This document shows positions 46,613 to 57,304 of a DNA stretch of 64,000 nt, in pieces; within the stretch, counting starts at the first letter, position 1, and the number at the start of each line of letters is the position of its first letter. Made by a program: the position numbers and the translations under genes. The notes beneath the pieces were generated by a model. The model did not search any database, was not told the origin of the DNA, and saw nothing but the letters and a program-made list of their open reading frames with translations. This DNA is from Buxus sempervirens (Eukaryota; Streptophyta; Magnoliopsida; Buxales; Buxaceae): NCBI GenBank assembly GCA_947561395.2, contig OX387186.1, positions 39,513,220-39,577,219 on the forward strand. The letters run 5' to 3'.

Positions 46613-49566
46613 TGTGAGACATGGGAAAAATTAATCTCGTGACTTTCCGGTCATCACACGAGATTCAAAAAAAGGGAAGAGTCGCCACCATTCTTTTTAG
46701 GTGTGAATGGACACCAAAATCATCAAAACAAGCACAAAAGGGTAAATCTAGATTAAAAAGAATTCCACTTTAAAATAAAAAAAATCTAGAGATGGGTAAG
46801 GGGATTAGATTATGAATAGGGAAAGGTGTTAGGCACCCCCATTCACCCACACAAGGTGGTTGCCAAGTGTTGTTCATGCTCAAAATAAAGAAAGCTTGCT
46901 AATTAAAATAATCAAAAAGGCTTGAAAAGGATTAAACACATGTATGATCCCTCCACATGAGAAGTCCAATGAATCTTAGAATTTCTTTTATGGAAGTATC
47001 ACTTCTAGGACATCGCCATTAATTGCAAATCAAAATAAAACTTGAACACAAACAAGTTATGACAAATCCGGAAATTTCGGTAAAAGATGGAGCCATTTGA
47101 CTTTAAATCAACCAAATCAAATTGAATCAATCCAAATCCATTTGAAAGATTATGATAAATAGAAGACTCAGGAAAATTTTCAAGTAGATCCGATTAAAAT
47201 CCTAAGAGCTATGTTTGTTTGAAATTCACTGTTATAAGTTGATAAAAGCGGCAAGTGGGCAACTTTGAAAACCTATTTGTGAAGATTGGCTCCATATAAA
47301 TCTTTGAAAATTTGCAAGAATGAAGTATGAAATGCCATCTTTCAAATGAAATAGGCCTCACACCAAACTCCATTCGGATGTGACTTGTGTGATCTCACGA
47401 ACATACCCAAAGGATCACAGATCAGCACAGAATTGTGCTATAAGGCAGTTCTGAGTAAATTAAACACACAAGACACAAATGAAAGCAAAAATTTTTGAAA
47501 CCAATTGGATTTGAAAGCATACTCATGAAGGAAGGCGCAGAAATCAAAATCACTTAAATCGAGCAAGTGGTGCTCTGTCAAAGTGACAGGTTCAGCAATC
47601 TGGCCTGAATTGACCTATCAACTTTGATCGAATGGTGTCAAAAATCCACTTCATAAAAATTAATGATTTTTTACAGACAAGAACTAGACAAGCTCACCTT
47701 TCACATGTCTTTAGAATCACCCCAAAATTCATCCGGATGATGAAGTTATGGGTGTTCTAAGATCGGGTACAGGTGCTGTCCAGATTTGAGACTTTTGAGC
47801 AAAATCAAGTCAAAACAGTGAGCAAGTGTATGTGATCTGAACTAAAATTATTTGGAAAAATGTTGAAAAACCCCCAGAAGGATACAGGGCACGAATTTGG
47901 CTCACCATTCTCTTTGAGAATATACCAAAACCCCCCAAAGTGGAGCAAAAATGCCCAAAACAGAGAGATTAGACCGAGAGGTCTTCTATATCCAAGACCG
48001 AGAGGTCTTCTATATCCAAAGAAAAACTTGCTTGTATTCTTTTGAAACCATTCAGAAATGTCCAAGAAATGCTTGGGGCCAATTATTTCAGATCTACCAT
48101 AATGAATACGATGGATCCAAAATACAAGCCTAAGAACAAGTGTGATGTGTGTATGTGTAAAAATCATCTCTTTAAATTAATCAACACATCAGAACATATA
48201 GCATTAAAAAATACATCAATCAAATGGGGTTCTATGACTAAGGTTCCATTCCCGTTCTCGTTTCCCCTAGTTCCCTCTTCACCTTTTATGGCTAGAAATA
48301 ATCTTGGGGTACTTTGAGTAAGGAATGGGGTTTCACACAACAGTAGGCCATTAAAAGGGTTCTAGAACTAAGGTTCCATTCCAATTCTCATTTCTCCTAG
48401 CTTTCTCTTCACGTTTTACGGCAAGAGATAGTCTTGGGGTATTTTGAGTAGAGAATGGGGTTTCAAACACAAGCAGGCCATTATTCTATAGAAAAGAAGA
48501 AGAAGAGACTAATTCTAGAATTTAAGAACATAAAAGTAAAAAAAGGTTAAGGCTTATCTGGGTTCTGGAAGCAATGGGGCAGAGGTTCTCTTCTTCACTT
48601 AGAGCTCTTCAATCTCCAACTCTTCGCCTTTTGCTTGAGGAAAGGCCTCCTATTTATAGGCAAAGGCTAGGGCAAGGGGTGCCTTAATGGTAGACACAAG
48701 GATGTGTCTAGAATCCCTCCACTTAACCTTAAGGTTATTTTCGAGAATTCTCATCTCTTAGACAGGGATAAGACAGTAAAAAGTGAAAACTTTCGGAATT
48801 TTCCAATTTTGAGCAAAACCCTTGTATTCGACAACTCAGGTCGGATATAAACAATAATGTTTGTATCCGACATTATACATCAGATACAAAGAAAAACGCT
48901 TGTATCCGACATTATCCATCGGATATAAAGAAAAAGGTTTGTATCTGACATATAATATCGTATAAAAAGAAAAATGCTTCCTTGCACAGCTTCTGCATGG
49001 CACTGACCCTTACCAGCACAGGCAATACTTATTTACATGTAATATTATTTAAGTAAATGTCATCGTATTGTTAATCTCCATTTACTTAAGATATTACATG
49101 TAAATACGCAAACACCCCCCCCCCCCACCCCAAATTTGAATCCATTAAAATAGTTTCAGTCCCAAATTCCAAGTGAATAAAAAGTCAACTTTCCAATTCC
49201 AGGCTAAATTCCGGTTTTTCAGGTCCGGTAAAAAGATTCAATATGTTAAAACCAAGGTATTCGTCAAGATTTAAAATCTCAAAAAATTCATTTATGCAAT
49301 AACATGGCTAAAAACCTGATTACCGGGAAAAATTATCTTGAAATCTTGCCTTAAAAAATATTTCATTTTTTGGGGTCAAAAGTCAACAAAATTCAACTGG
49401 AAAAGTTTGACTTTGTGCAAAAGATTGAATTTAGGCCCTTTCTTTTGTGGTTTTGGATTCAAATGGATTAAGGATCTCAAACCCAATGCTAAGAATTGAA
49501 AATTCCAATAAAATATTTCTCTCCTTCAAGATTTATCAAAAATCGTGCAATTTTGGAGTGTCTACA
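46613..49566 (-). mobile_element. Solo LTR E3 (family E)
   Basis: A 2,954-bp LTR with the same ends as E1 and E2 (TGTAGACAC...CATGTCTCACA on minus). Flanks are CTAAT (46608-46612) and CTAAC (49567-49571); the uninterrupted C copy reads CTAAC, so this is a 5-bp duplication with one later change. TATTTATA is at 48651-48658 (minus). Its hairpin array at 48829-48965 uses TATCCGAC/GTCGGATA stems in place of the ACCGC/GCGGT stems of E1 and E2. Confidence 0.85.
48829..48965. repeat. TATCCGACA hairpin/tandem array in LTR E3
   Basis: Three to four units of about 40 bp of the type TTGTATCCGACATTATRCATC, opened by CGACAACTCAGGTCGGAT. That opening sequence also forms the first palindrome of LTR D1 (12291-12307). 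Confidence 0.82.
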
Positions 49567-50202
49567 CTAACTAAAATATCTAGTGTTTTTGAGAACCCCT
49601 TTCCTATTCTTGGATGTATAGAACAAGAGGGGAAGAGTGGGAGCTTGCTTGAAGGCTTGGAGAAGAAGAAGAGGAGAGATTAAAGAGAAGTTGTGATTCT
49701 CCATTAAACAAGTAAGTAGCAAACCCTTCAAACTAAAATGAGTTTATTAGATTTTCGTATTTCTCTCTCCTAGGGTTTTGATAAACTGGAAAATCACTTG
49801 CATGTAGGGTTTTGCTTCTAAAATTCGTGGGGTTTGGTTTATTTAACTATCTTGTTTAGTTTTCTATTGATTTGCCATGGATTTGCAACCTCTATTGATT
49901 ATATTTCTGGTTAGGGTTTGAGTTTGGTATCTTGAATGATGTTTTATATGTTGGATTTATGTTCATGAGGATTTGGGATGGATTCCTGTGTTGGGAGGTG
50001 TTTTGAGCATGTTGGGATGTTTTATAATCATCCCATTTGGTATTAGAAAGGTTGGATGTGGTTTGTATGGGTTTGGTGTTGGAAAATAGCCAAAAATTTG
50101 TAAGATTCTGAGCTGGCAATTAATCCTGAGCCAAAACAACCAGAAAATCAGTTATTTTAAGGACAGGATTAGTCTCGCGAGTAATCGTGAACTGGGCGCA
50201 CG

Positions 50203-50925
50203 TAGAGGTGGCAATTGTGACCCGTGACCCGCCAACCTGCCCGAACCCGCCCAGTCTTAGGCGGGTTAGGGTTGACTGTTTCAACAAACGGGTTGGGTTA
50301 GGGTCATGAATTCTCAACCCGATTATAAACGGGTTGGGTTAGGGTTTGACCCCTCAACTCGAAATGACCCGATTACAACCCGTTTATTTTTTTGTGTAAT
50401 AAAAGTTTGGAAAATTATAATAACAATACTTGTGGCTATTCAATCTTTCTTCTTTTAATATAAATAATGACAAAGGATAAAGTGAAGAAAGACTTTTTAC
50501 GTATAAATATTTCAAATTTCTTAGCCTCTACTAATATAAATTGACGCATTGATGACACGTAAAGTCTTTTAAAACTTTATTAGTATGTTTTAGTTCTTTT
50601 CTTCATGTTATTTTAGTTATATCTTAATGATTGTTGTGTTATTATGCTTGTTAGGTGTTCTTTAATATTAAAATAAATTAAAAAATAGAGTTTGTATAGA
50701 CTTTGATATTAGAATGAATTAAAATTCTTTATTTTTAATAGTAATTTAAATTATTTAAACGGGTTGGCGGGTTGGCGGGTTGAAGCGGGTTAGAGCGGGT
50801 TGGGTTAGGGTTGGGATATTCCAACCCGTTTATTAAACGGGCGGGTTCGGGTTGAGCCTTAGCTTGTTAACCCCATACATCAACCCGACCCGAACCCGCC
50901 CGAACCCGACCCATTGCCACCTCTA
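50203..50925. mobile_element. Non-autonomous hAT element
   Basis: A 723-bp element with TAGAGGTGGCAAT / ATTGCCACCTCTA ends and perfect 8-bp duplication GGCGCACG at 50195-50202 and 50926-50933. Subterminal parts are packed with GGGTTGGGTTAGGG and CGGGTTGGCGGG repeats, typical of hAT transposase-binding regions. The middle is AT-rich with no transposase. It lies within LTR C2. Confidence 0.9.
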
Positions 50926-52657
50926 GGCGCACGCATGTCGACCCTGTTTTAAACCTGGGCGCGCGAACCTCGGCTTTAACGGGCGAACATGAAGACTAAT
51001 CGCCCCTAATCGCCCTTGGGTGATTAATCCACGAACCAGACCTTGCCCCTATTACATGGAAGACATTTAAGTAAATGTCCTGTATATTTATTACTCCATT
51101 TACTTAAGTCTTTACATGTATAACAGGTTTTACCCCCTATTTGGAACCAATAAAAATACCTCCAAGACTCAATTCCCAACCAATAAAAAGTCAACTTTCC
51201 AGTTCATGCCTAAATTTTCAGTTTGCCCGATTTTCACCAAAAGCCACTTTTTGAGTTTGACACCCAAATGAGTGATTCAGAAGCCCATAAATTTTTAGAA
51301 GAGTTGTTTACCCTCCATTAGACTATAACCAGAAATTGAGCTCGAAACTCCTTGTAGATTTGTCTAAAAAAATTGTATACCCAAAAGTCAACGTTTTTAA
51401 CCAGACTTAAGAATATTTTTGAGGTCTGAAACTTTTTTTCTTGGAATTCATTGATTTTTGATATGGTGACCCTATTGGGGATCCTAAGAGTATCCCACTC
51501 CTCGAATACGTAATTTTTGGACTTTATGGTGTATGTATCTTATGTTGATTTGGCTTTGGATGTGAAGTCCTTATTGGTTATTTCTTACACTTTGTGAATA
51601 TTAATGTGATTTTGGTAAAGATATGATGAACTCTCTTATGTGAGTTGACCAGGCTCCTAGCCTAGGGAATGGCAGTGGGTGAGTAGTCCCACTTGGCACT
51701 TGGTAGTGGACGAGTAGTCCCACTTGGCACTTGGCAGTGGATGTGTATTCTCACTCGGCCTTGGTTAAATGGCAGTGGATGGGAAATTCCACTTAGCCTT
51801 GGTTGAATAGCAGTGGATGGGGAATTCCATTGGGTTTGTGCATAGAGTACACTCTCTTGGTTTATGGAATGAGGCATTGGTTCTAGTAACCGATGCGAAA
51901 GGTCTGTTTTACATTATGAGTTCTACCAAGATATACTTGTAGTAAATCATTGCGTCTATCGAGCTAATTTTATGTGTTATAGTATTTAGATGCTTTGACT
52001 TGAGAATATTAATTGCCTAAACTGCTTCTATTCACGATACTATATGAATTGCATAAGCTGCTTCCATTCATGATGTATATGAATTGTATAAACTGCTTTT
52101 ATTCATAATGTTATATGAATTGCATCAATTGCTTCCATTCATGCATGTTTGCTACTTACTGGGATTTTAAGTCTCACGCGTTTTGTTTTACCGGATTTGT
52201 TTTCAGATTCACTTGGTGAGCCACGTATTGGGGCAGATAGTGAGGGTGAGCTTGAGCACAAGCTCGAGGATTTCTACTACCCGTAGTAGGGTTCTCCTTT
52301 TGATATTGTATTTAGTTTTTAGGAAAGGGGATGTAATTATTCTTTTTGGGATTTGTAGACTTGGAGTTAAATTTAAATTGTCATTTTTGTATATGAATGC
52401 TCATGTGAGAGATAGTGACGGAGAGATCTTAGTTGCCTTTTTGTATACTCAGATATCATGTTTTGGTGATTATATTATAGGTGATTATTTTATTATATGG
52501 AAAATTTTAATCCCATGCTTCTTTATCTTATGCACTCTAATGATTACATTGTAATTGCCCATGTTAGTTGTGTTTATGAGGTTCTTTTGAGCCCATAAGT
52601 AGGTCTTGGGTACGGGTTGGTGCTGTGATAGGGCAGACCCGAATCTGGGGCGCTACA

Positions 52658-52752
52658 TTACTGGTATTCAATCTGAATATGCATGCCATGCCATGGAGAG
52701 ACTCAAAACCTCCAAGTATGATTCATTGCAACTTTTGAATGATATATATGTC
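52658..52752 (+). pseudogene. MULE transposase SWIM-type fragment, right piece
   Basis: Continues 45480-45508: TGIQSEYACHAMERLKTSKY, then DSLQLLNDIYVHV up to the hAT element. The position after ITGI should be PC in an active SWIM finger and reads QS. Confidence 0.55.
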
Positions 52753-52760
52753 CATGTGGG

Positions 52761-54085
52761 TAGGGTTGCTAATCGGATCGTACCGGCATGGCCAGCACGT
52801 TTTTCGCATGCCCGGGCCTAGTGGGCCGGCACGGCACGGCCCGCGGTCGGGCCCTTAATAGTGGGCATGTGGCTTGCCAAGCACATCAACCCTACAGGCC
52901 GTGGCCCGGAGTGCCAGCCCAACAGTAGGCATGCGTGCCGGCCCACCAGGCATGAAACGGCTAGCCATTTTTACTCCAATAAAGTGGGTTTTACCACTCT
53001 TTTTGACTATTTTACCCCCCAACAGCCATATAACAGCCATTTTAGGGGGTATGCTTGTAATTGATTGTAAATGACCATTTACACCCTTCCAACATCCAAA
53101 TAACAGTCATATTTGAGGGCAGAGGTGGTAAAATGCCACTTTTAGTTTTCTATAAAAAGGTCTAACCCTTCCCACTCCAAACCACACCTATTCTGATCTC
53201 TTCTTACTTTCTTAGAGTCTTGTTTAAAGTTTTGGCCAATGGCTGGTAGACTTGACAAAGTGCTCACATGAGGAGGGGGGGGGGGGGGGGGGTCCCTAGG
53301 CCGACCATTGGCAAATCTTTTAATAAGACTCTAAGAAAGTTATGAATTTTTTTTTGTTTCCTTCATTTTCTTCGTAGCGTCATGTTTAGCGATTTTGCTA
53401 ATGGCCGGCAGATTCGCAATGCTCCTTGAGCCTGACCGTTAATAAATCACTGAACAAGCCTCTTCACGTCTACATAGGAGTTGCAAAAGTGTTACTTGCC
53501 TCGATTACTATTTGGATAGCCAAGCAATAATTGACGCAAGTAACACTTTTGCAATTCCTCATCTCGGCACGGTTCAAGAGGTAAGTAACTTTTTTTTTAC
53601 TATTTTCTCTTTTTTTTTTTATTTTTTTTGAAACTACAAATGAAAGATAGATGAGTGGGTGCCAACCTAGTTGGGATGTGCTCATACTATAGTGATGCAG
53701 TATTATTTGTCCAAGTGTATTATGTATTTTTGTATTTGCAAAGTTGTACTTGTAATAATTAATTTATTTAAATATTTTTTAGCAAAATCTATCCCAGTAT
53801 GTATAAGACAATTTTGTGAATAATAAACATATTTTCAAAATTTTTATGGTTTTTTACTATTTTTTCCATTTTTTCTTTTTTTTTTGTAAAAAAAATACCA
53901 GACCCGCCATGCCCATCGGCACAGCGCAACCCTAGGCTTGCCACGGGCTGGGATGTGCCGAGGGTTTTGGCTAATGGGCCAGCAGGGCATGACCCGTTCT
54001 CTAGGCAGGCAGTGTCGTGCCCGGCCTGCCAGACACGCACTAAATAGGCCCATGTCGTGCTAGGCCCACCCATTTAGCAACCCTA
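52761..54085 (+). mobile_element. Non-autonomous hAT element, copy 1 of an inverted pair
   Basis: A 1,325-bp element with TAGGGTTGCTAA / TTAGCAACCCTA ends and perfect 8-bp duplication CATGTGGG at 52753-52760 and 54086-54093. About 200 bp at each end is rich in GGCCCGGCACGG-type repeats. The core has a TATAAAAAGG box (about 53151-53160) and two large inverted repeats: about 53205-53345 with a G18 run in its loop, and about 53470-53560. The related element at 54981 lies in the opposite orientation. I see no recognisable transposase. Confidence 0.88.
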
Positions 54086-54093
54086 CATGTGGG

Positions 54094-54589
54094 TTTGTTG
54101 ATTTCTACTCATATGTGTAGGGTGAGAAAAATCTTCCACCTAAAAGTAGTTTCTTAAAGCAAAATGAACCTATAACAATACCACAATTTAGTGACCATTT
54201 TTGTGGTGGACTAGAAGCTAGACACAAAGGATCAAGTGTTCAGATCATTCAATGTATAACAAATAGTGTTTTTCCTGCTACCATCGTGTGAGTGGCAAAT
54301 ACATCATGATATTAGTAGCAATCTCTTACGCTAGTCATTTTTCCAATTCTCTACTCAGTCTGGCGGCCGGAGAAAGCTCAAAGGCTTATGCTTTACCTTA
54401 TGTTTACTCATCCTCTTTGATTGGTAGGCAGGCATGCTAAGCCCCCTTGGAAGGCAATCTAGTCCACTTCCTAACGGAAATTGGTAAAATGACACTAATA
54501 TTAAACAATTGTACAACTTTTACTAATTTTTCCAATTTAAAAATTAAAGTTTTCAAGTTTAATTATTTTTAATAATAAACATCGGTAAG
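54094..54589. other. Unassigned sequence between hAT copies
   Basis: About 500 bp without terminal repeats. The first bases could continue the MULE transposase scrap (in-frame FVDFYSYV follows the duplicated target) but similarity soon fades. No other gene is seen. Confidence 0.35.
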
Positions 54590-54602
54590 ACCCAAGAAGA
54601 TC

Positions 54603-54808
54603 TTTTTCTTTTCTTTTCTTTTTTGATAAAAAGTTACACCTATGCAATTTCATTGATCCAAAACAAACTTACAACATCATCGGTTAAAGACCGGAATAGA
54701 ACAAAGCTACATCCGTGGAACCTTGAACTAACACAAGAGAGATAAGAAAATTGAGCATCTTGATACCCCACAAGACCAAATACAACGCTGAAGAAGCCCA
54801 TACATGTA
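54603..54808 (-). mobile_element. 5'-truncated LINE insertion with 13-bp target duplication
   Basis: A 206-bp insert bounded by perfect 13-bp repeats, ACCCAAGAAGATC, at 54590-54602 and 54809-54821. On minus it ends TTTTTATCAAAAAAGAAAAG with an A-rich (AAAAG)n tail, after a TTTTGGATCAATGAAATTGC segment typical of plant LINE 3' ends. Tail, long duplication and 5' truncation mark target-primed reverse transcription. Confidence 0.85.
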
Positions 54809-54980
54809 ACCCAAGAAGATCCAAGAAGGCTTCCAGTTGGAGTGGAGTTAATTATAAATATCGGAAAGTACAAAAGGTGATAAGACAATGTGGACGGAGC
54901 TGAACCGTAGACAATTGTTATTTCCACACGTCACAAATTGACAAAAATTCATGAAGGGCAGCTTAGCTTTTTCTTGGCAA

Positions 54981-56237
54981 TAGGGTTGCTAAACGGGCCA
55001 GCCCGGCACGGCCAGAAGGGTTGCTAAATGGCTGGCACGGCGCAAGCTCATTTAGCGTGAGTGGGCCGTGCCGTGCCCGGCCCATTAGCCAAAACCCCTG
55101 GCATGGCCCAGCCCGCGGCACGCTGAGGGCTGGGCCTTGCCAAGCGGGCCTGGGTATTTTTTTTGAAAAAAGAAAAAAAGAAAAAATGGGAAAAGTAGTA
55201 AAAAACCATAAAAAATTCTGAAAAATATGTTTACTTACCTCTTGAACTATGCCGAGATGAGAAGTTGCAAAAATATTACTTGCATCGATTACTGCTTGGT
55301 TGTCCAAACAGTAATCGAGGCAAGTAATACTTTTGCAACTCCTATGTAGAGGTGAAGCGGCTTATTCAGTGATTTGCTAATAGTCAGGTTCAAGGAGTAC
55401 TGTGGCTCTACAAAGAAAATGAAGGAAACAAAATTTTTTTTTTATAACTTTCTTAGAGTCATGTTAAAAGTTTGGCCAATGGTCGGCCTATGGACACCCC
55501 ACCCCCCCCCCCCCCCCCCCCCACATGAGCACTTTGCTAAGTTTACCAACTATTGGCCAAAACTTGAAACATGACTCTAATAAAATAAAAAGAGAAGAGA
55601 GGTGATGAGAAGAGCTGTGGTTTGGAGTGGGAAGGGTTAGGCCTATTTATAGAAAACCAAAAGTGGCATTTTACCACCTCTACCATCAAATATGACTGTT
55701 ATTTGGCTGTTAGAATGGTAGAAATGGTCATTTACAGTCAATTACAAGTATACCCCCCTAATATGGCTGTTGGGGGTAAAATTGTAAAAACAATACTTTT
55801 TGAACCATTTTGGAGGGAAAAACGGCTAACCGTTGGCGTGCCTAGCGGGCCGGCCCATTTGGGCCCAACAGTAGGCATGCGTGCCTGCCGTTGTGTCGAC
55901 TCAACAGGGTAGCACGTGGGCAGTCCCATCGGCCCCCACTTGACGCGGGCCGTACCACCCGCTTGCCAAAGTGCCTGGCGAGCCGCGTGCCCTATAATCA
56001 GGGCCCGGCACGGCACGACTAGGGGAGTGGGCCGTGTCGTGATGACCCACTAGCGTGCCTGGGCGCATGCTTGCCGTTGTGTCGGCCCTCCAGGCTAGCA
56101 CGCGGGCGGGCCCATTAGCCTCCGCTTGACACGGGCAGTGCCGCCCGTGTGCCGAACGGGCCACGACCTGCTGGGCCGACGTGCCTAGCGGGGCTATGCC
56201 CTAACTGGCCGCATGCACGCCCCGATTAGCACCCCTA
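54981..56237 (-). mobile_element. Non-autonomous hAT element, copy 2 of an inverted pair
   Basis: A 1,257-bp element with TAGGGTTGCTAA / TTAGCACCCCTA ends and perfect 8-bp duplication CTTGGCAA at 54973-54980 and 56238-56245. The core matches copy 1 in inverse orientation, with both inverted repeats present (hairpin at about 55258-55345; C-run hairpin at about 55440-55590 with a long C homopolymer in the loop). Confidence 0.88.
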
Positions 56238-56245
56238 CTTGGCAA

Positions 56246-56473
56246 GCTTTACTGTGTTGCCTTCTATCATTTCATTGCATCAATATCAAGAACTCACTTT
56301 ATCGGTTCATGTGTTTAAGAACCTAGAAGAAAACATTAAAGGGTTCGTGCGTGTTGATAATTTTCTCTAATATTTGGAGATTGTTTCTGATGAGAATTGA
56401 AAATATAGGTTATAAACCTTTGGAATCTTCTTCTCTCTCTTGGATGCAACTTTTCGTTTGTTCAATTTTTTAT
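56246..56473. other. Unassigned AT-rich sequence
   Basis: No terminal repeats, coding frame or RNA gene recognised. Confidence 0.35.
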
Positions 56474-56598
56474 GGATTTGAAATCCTCTATGGACGCTCC
56501 CGTAAAATCATCCGCAAAACGTCATTCAAATATTTGCAGATCATCTGATGGCTACAGACGAGCACCCTTACGGACCCATCCATAGAGAATTTAAATCC
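56474..56598. mobile_element. Short TIR element (MITE family M, copy 2)
   Basis: Ends GGATTTGAAATCCTCTATGG and, inverted, GGATTTAAATTCTCTATGGA, followed by GACGCTCCCGTAA / TTACGG. Related to 17703-17851 (shared CTACAGACGAGCACC-TTACG). No clear target duplication. Confidence 0.6.
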
Positions 56599-56993
56599 TT
56601 GTTTTTTCAAGTCGATCACATGTGACAACATCGCACTCAAAGCACAAAGTATAACATTGCAAAGGAAGAGCACACATTTCTTTGTTATCCCACGGTTATA
56701 TAATTAACGCTAGTTTTGTGCATGTTGTGGCATCGATACCACCAACGGCCTCGCATGCAATTTTTATTTTTGCACCACATCTTATAGCAACAATCTCAAT
56801 ATGCCATTACCCCAAAACAAAATTATCATGTTTGCATTATTTTGTCAACATGGATATTTAGACCATTTCGCTCCTCGCTGCAATTCAACTTCCACGGAAT
56901 CTCAAGAATATGCTCCGCTGTGATCCTTAGATAGCAAACTTAAGCCTTTAGTGCATTCATTTTCCGAACTCATTCCACGGCTTAGAGAATTCA
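56599..56993. other. Unassigned sequence
   Basis: About 400 bp with no recognised coding or repeat content. Confidence 0.35.
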
Positions 56994-57092
56994 TAGACTA
57001 ATGAATTATTCTAATTTTTACATACCTCATCTACCATTTTGAGGTAGGCCATTCCTTCGGTCTAAATTTGTTCAAACATAAAAAGTCTGCCT
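56994..57092 (-). mobile_element. LINE fragment related to the one at 28190-28290
   Basis: Matches 28190-28290 (shared GACTAATGAATTATTCT, TTTTxxCAxACCTCAxCTACC and CCATxCCTTCxGTC), same antisense orientation. It encodes the same FKQIWTEGM-like stretch of L1 ORF2. Sequence beyond 57092 no longer matches. Confidence 0.7.
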
Positions 57093-57093
57093 T

Positions 57094-57304
57094 TCTTAAC
57101 AGGAGGAGGTTATGCGTCAATTATAGTAGGGTATGGTCTGATCCTATTATAGGTTGGAAAGAGAATTTTCCATTTCGGATTGACAAGAGTCCTATTAATC
57201 TTTACAGCATTTGTCCATCTATTACTATTATAAAGCAACAGGGAGTTTCCTAGCTGACGTTTTGTACTGAAAATGCCTTCCAAGTAATTCCGATATTACA
57301 GTTC
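57094..57304. other. Unassigned sequence left of LTR K
   Basis: Target or flanking sequence of the Tat-like element. No gene recognised. Confidence 0.35.

Larger units (their letters stand above)
45509..52657 (+). mobile_element. Solo LTR C2 (family C), with LTR E3 and a hAT element nested
   Basis: TGTAAAACCCCGACC...GGGGCGCTACA with perfect duplication TTACT at 45504-45508 and 52658-52662. Without the nested elements it is about 3.46 kb and parallels LTR C throughout: tandem array 45750-46535, TATAAAA 46594-46600, TTAAGTAAAT stem-loop 51050-51127, minisatellite 51660-51830, 3' hairpin 52161-52175. E3 entered 12 bp after the TATA box. Confidence 0.88.

Noticed and set aside
45509-52657. C2 as a full-length element with internal region 46613-49566
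   Set aside because: The inner segment is a separate solo LTR (E3) with its own duplication, and the C2 ends form one LTR colinear with LTR C.
54640-54927. 95-codon minus frame with hydrophobic stretches as a small membrane protein
   Set aside because: It crosses the boundary of the 206-bp LINE insertion, so the frame is composite.
52855-56164. Frames rich in PAGP/ARH/GRA near the hAT ends
   Set aside because: They are translations of GGCCCGGCACGG-type subterminal repeats; no hAT dimerisation or BED motif is seen.
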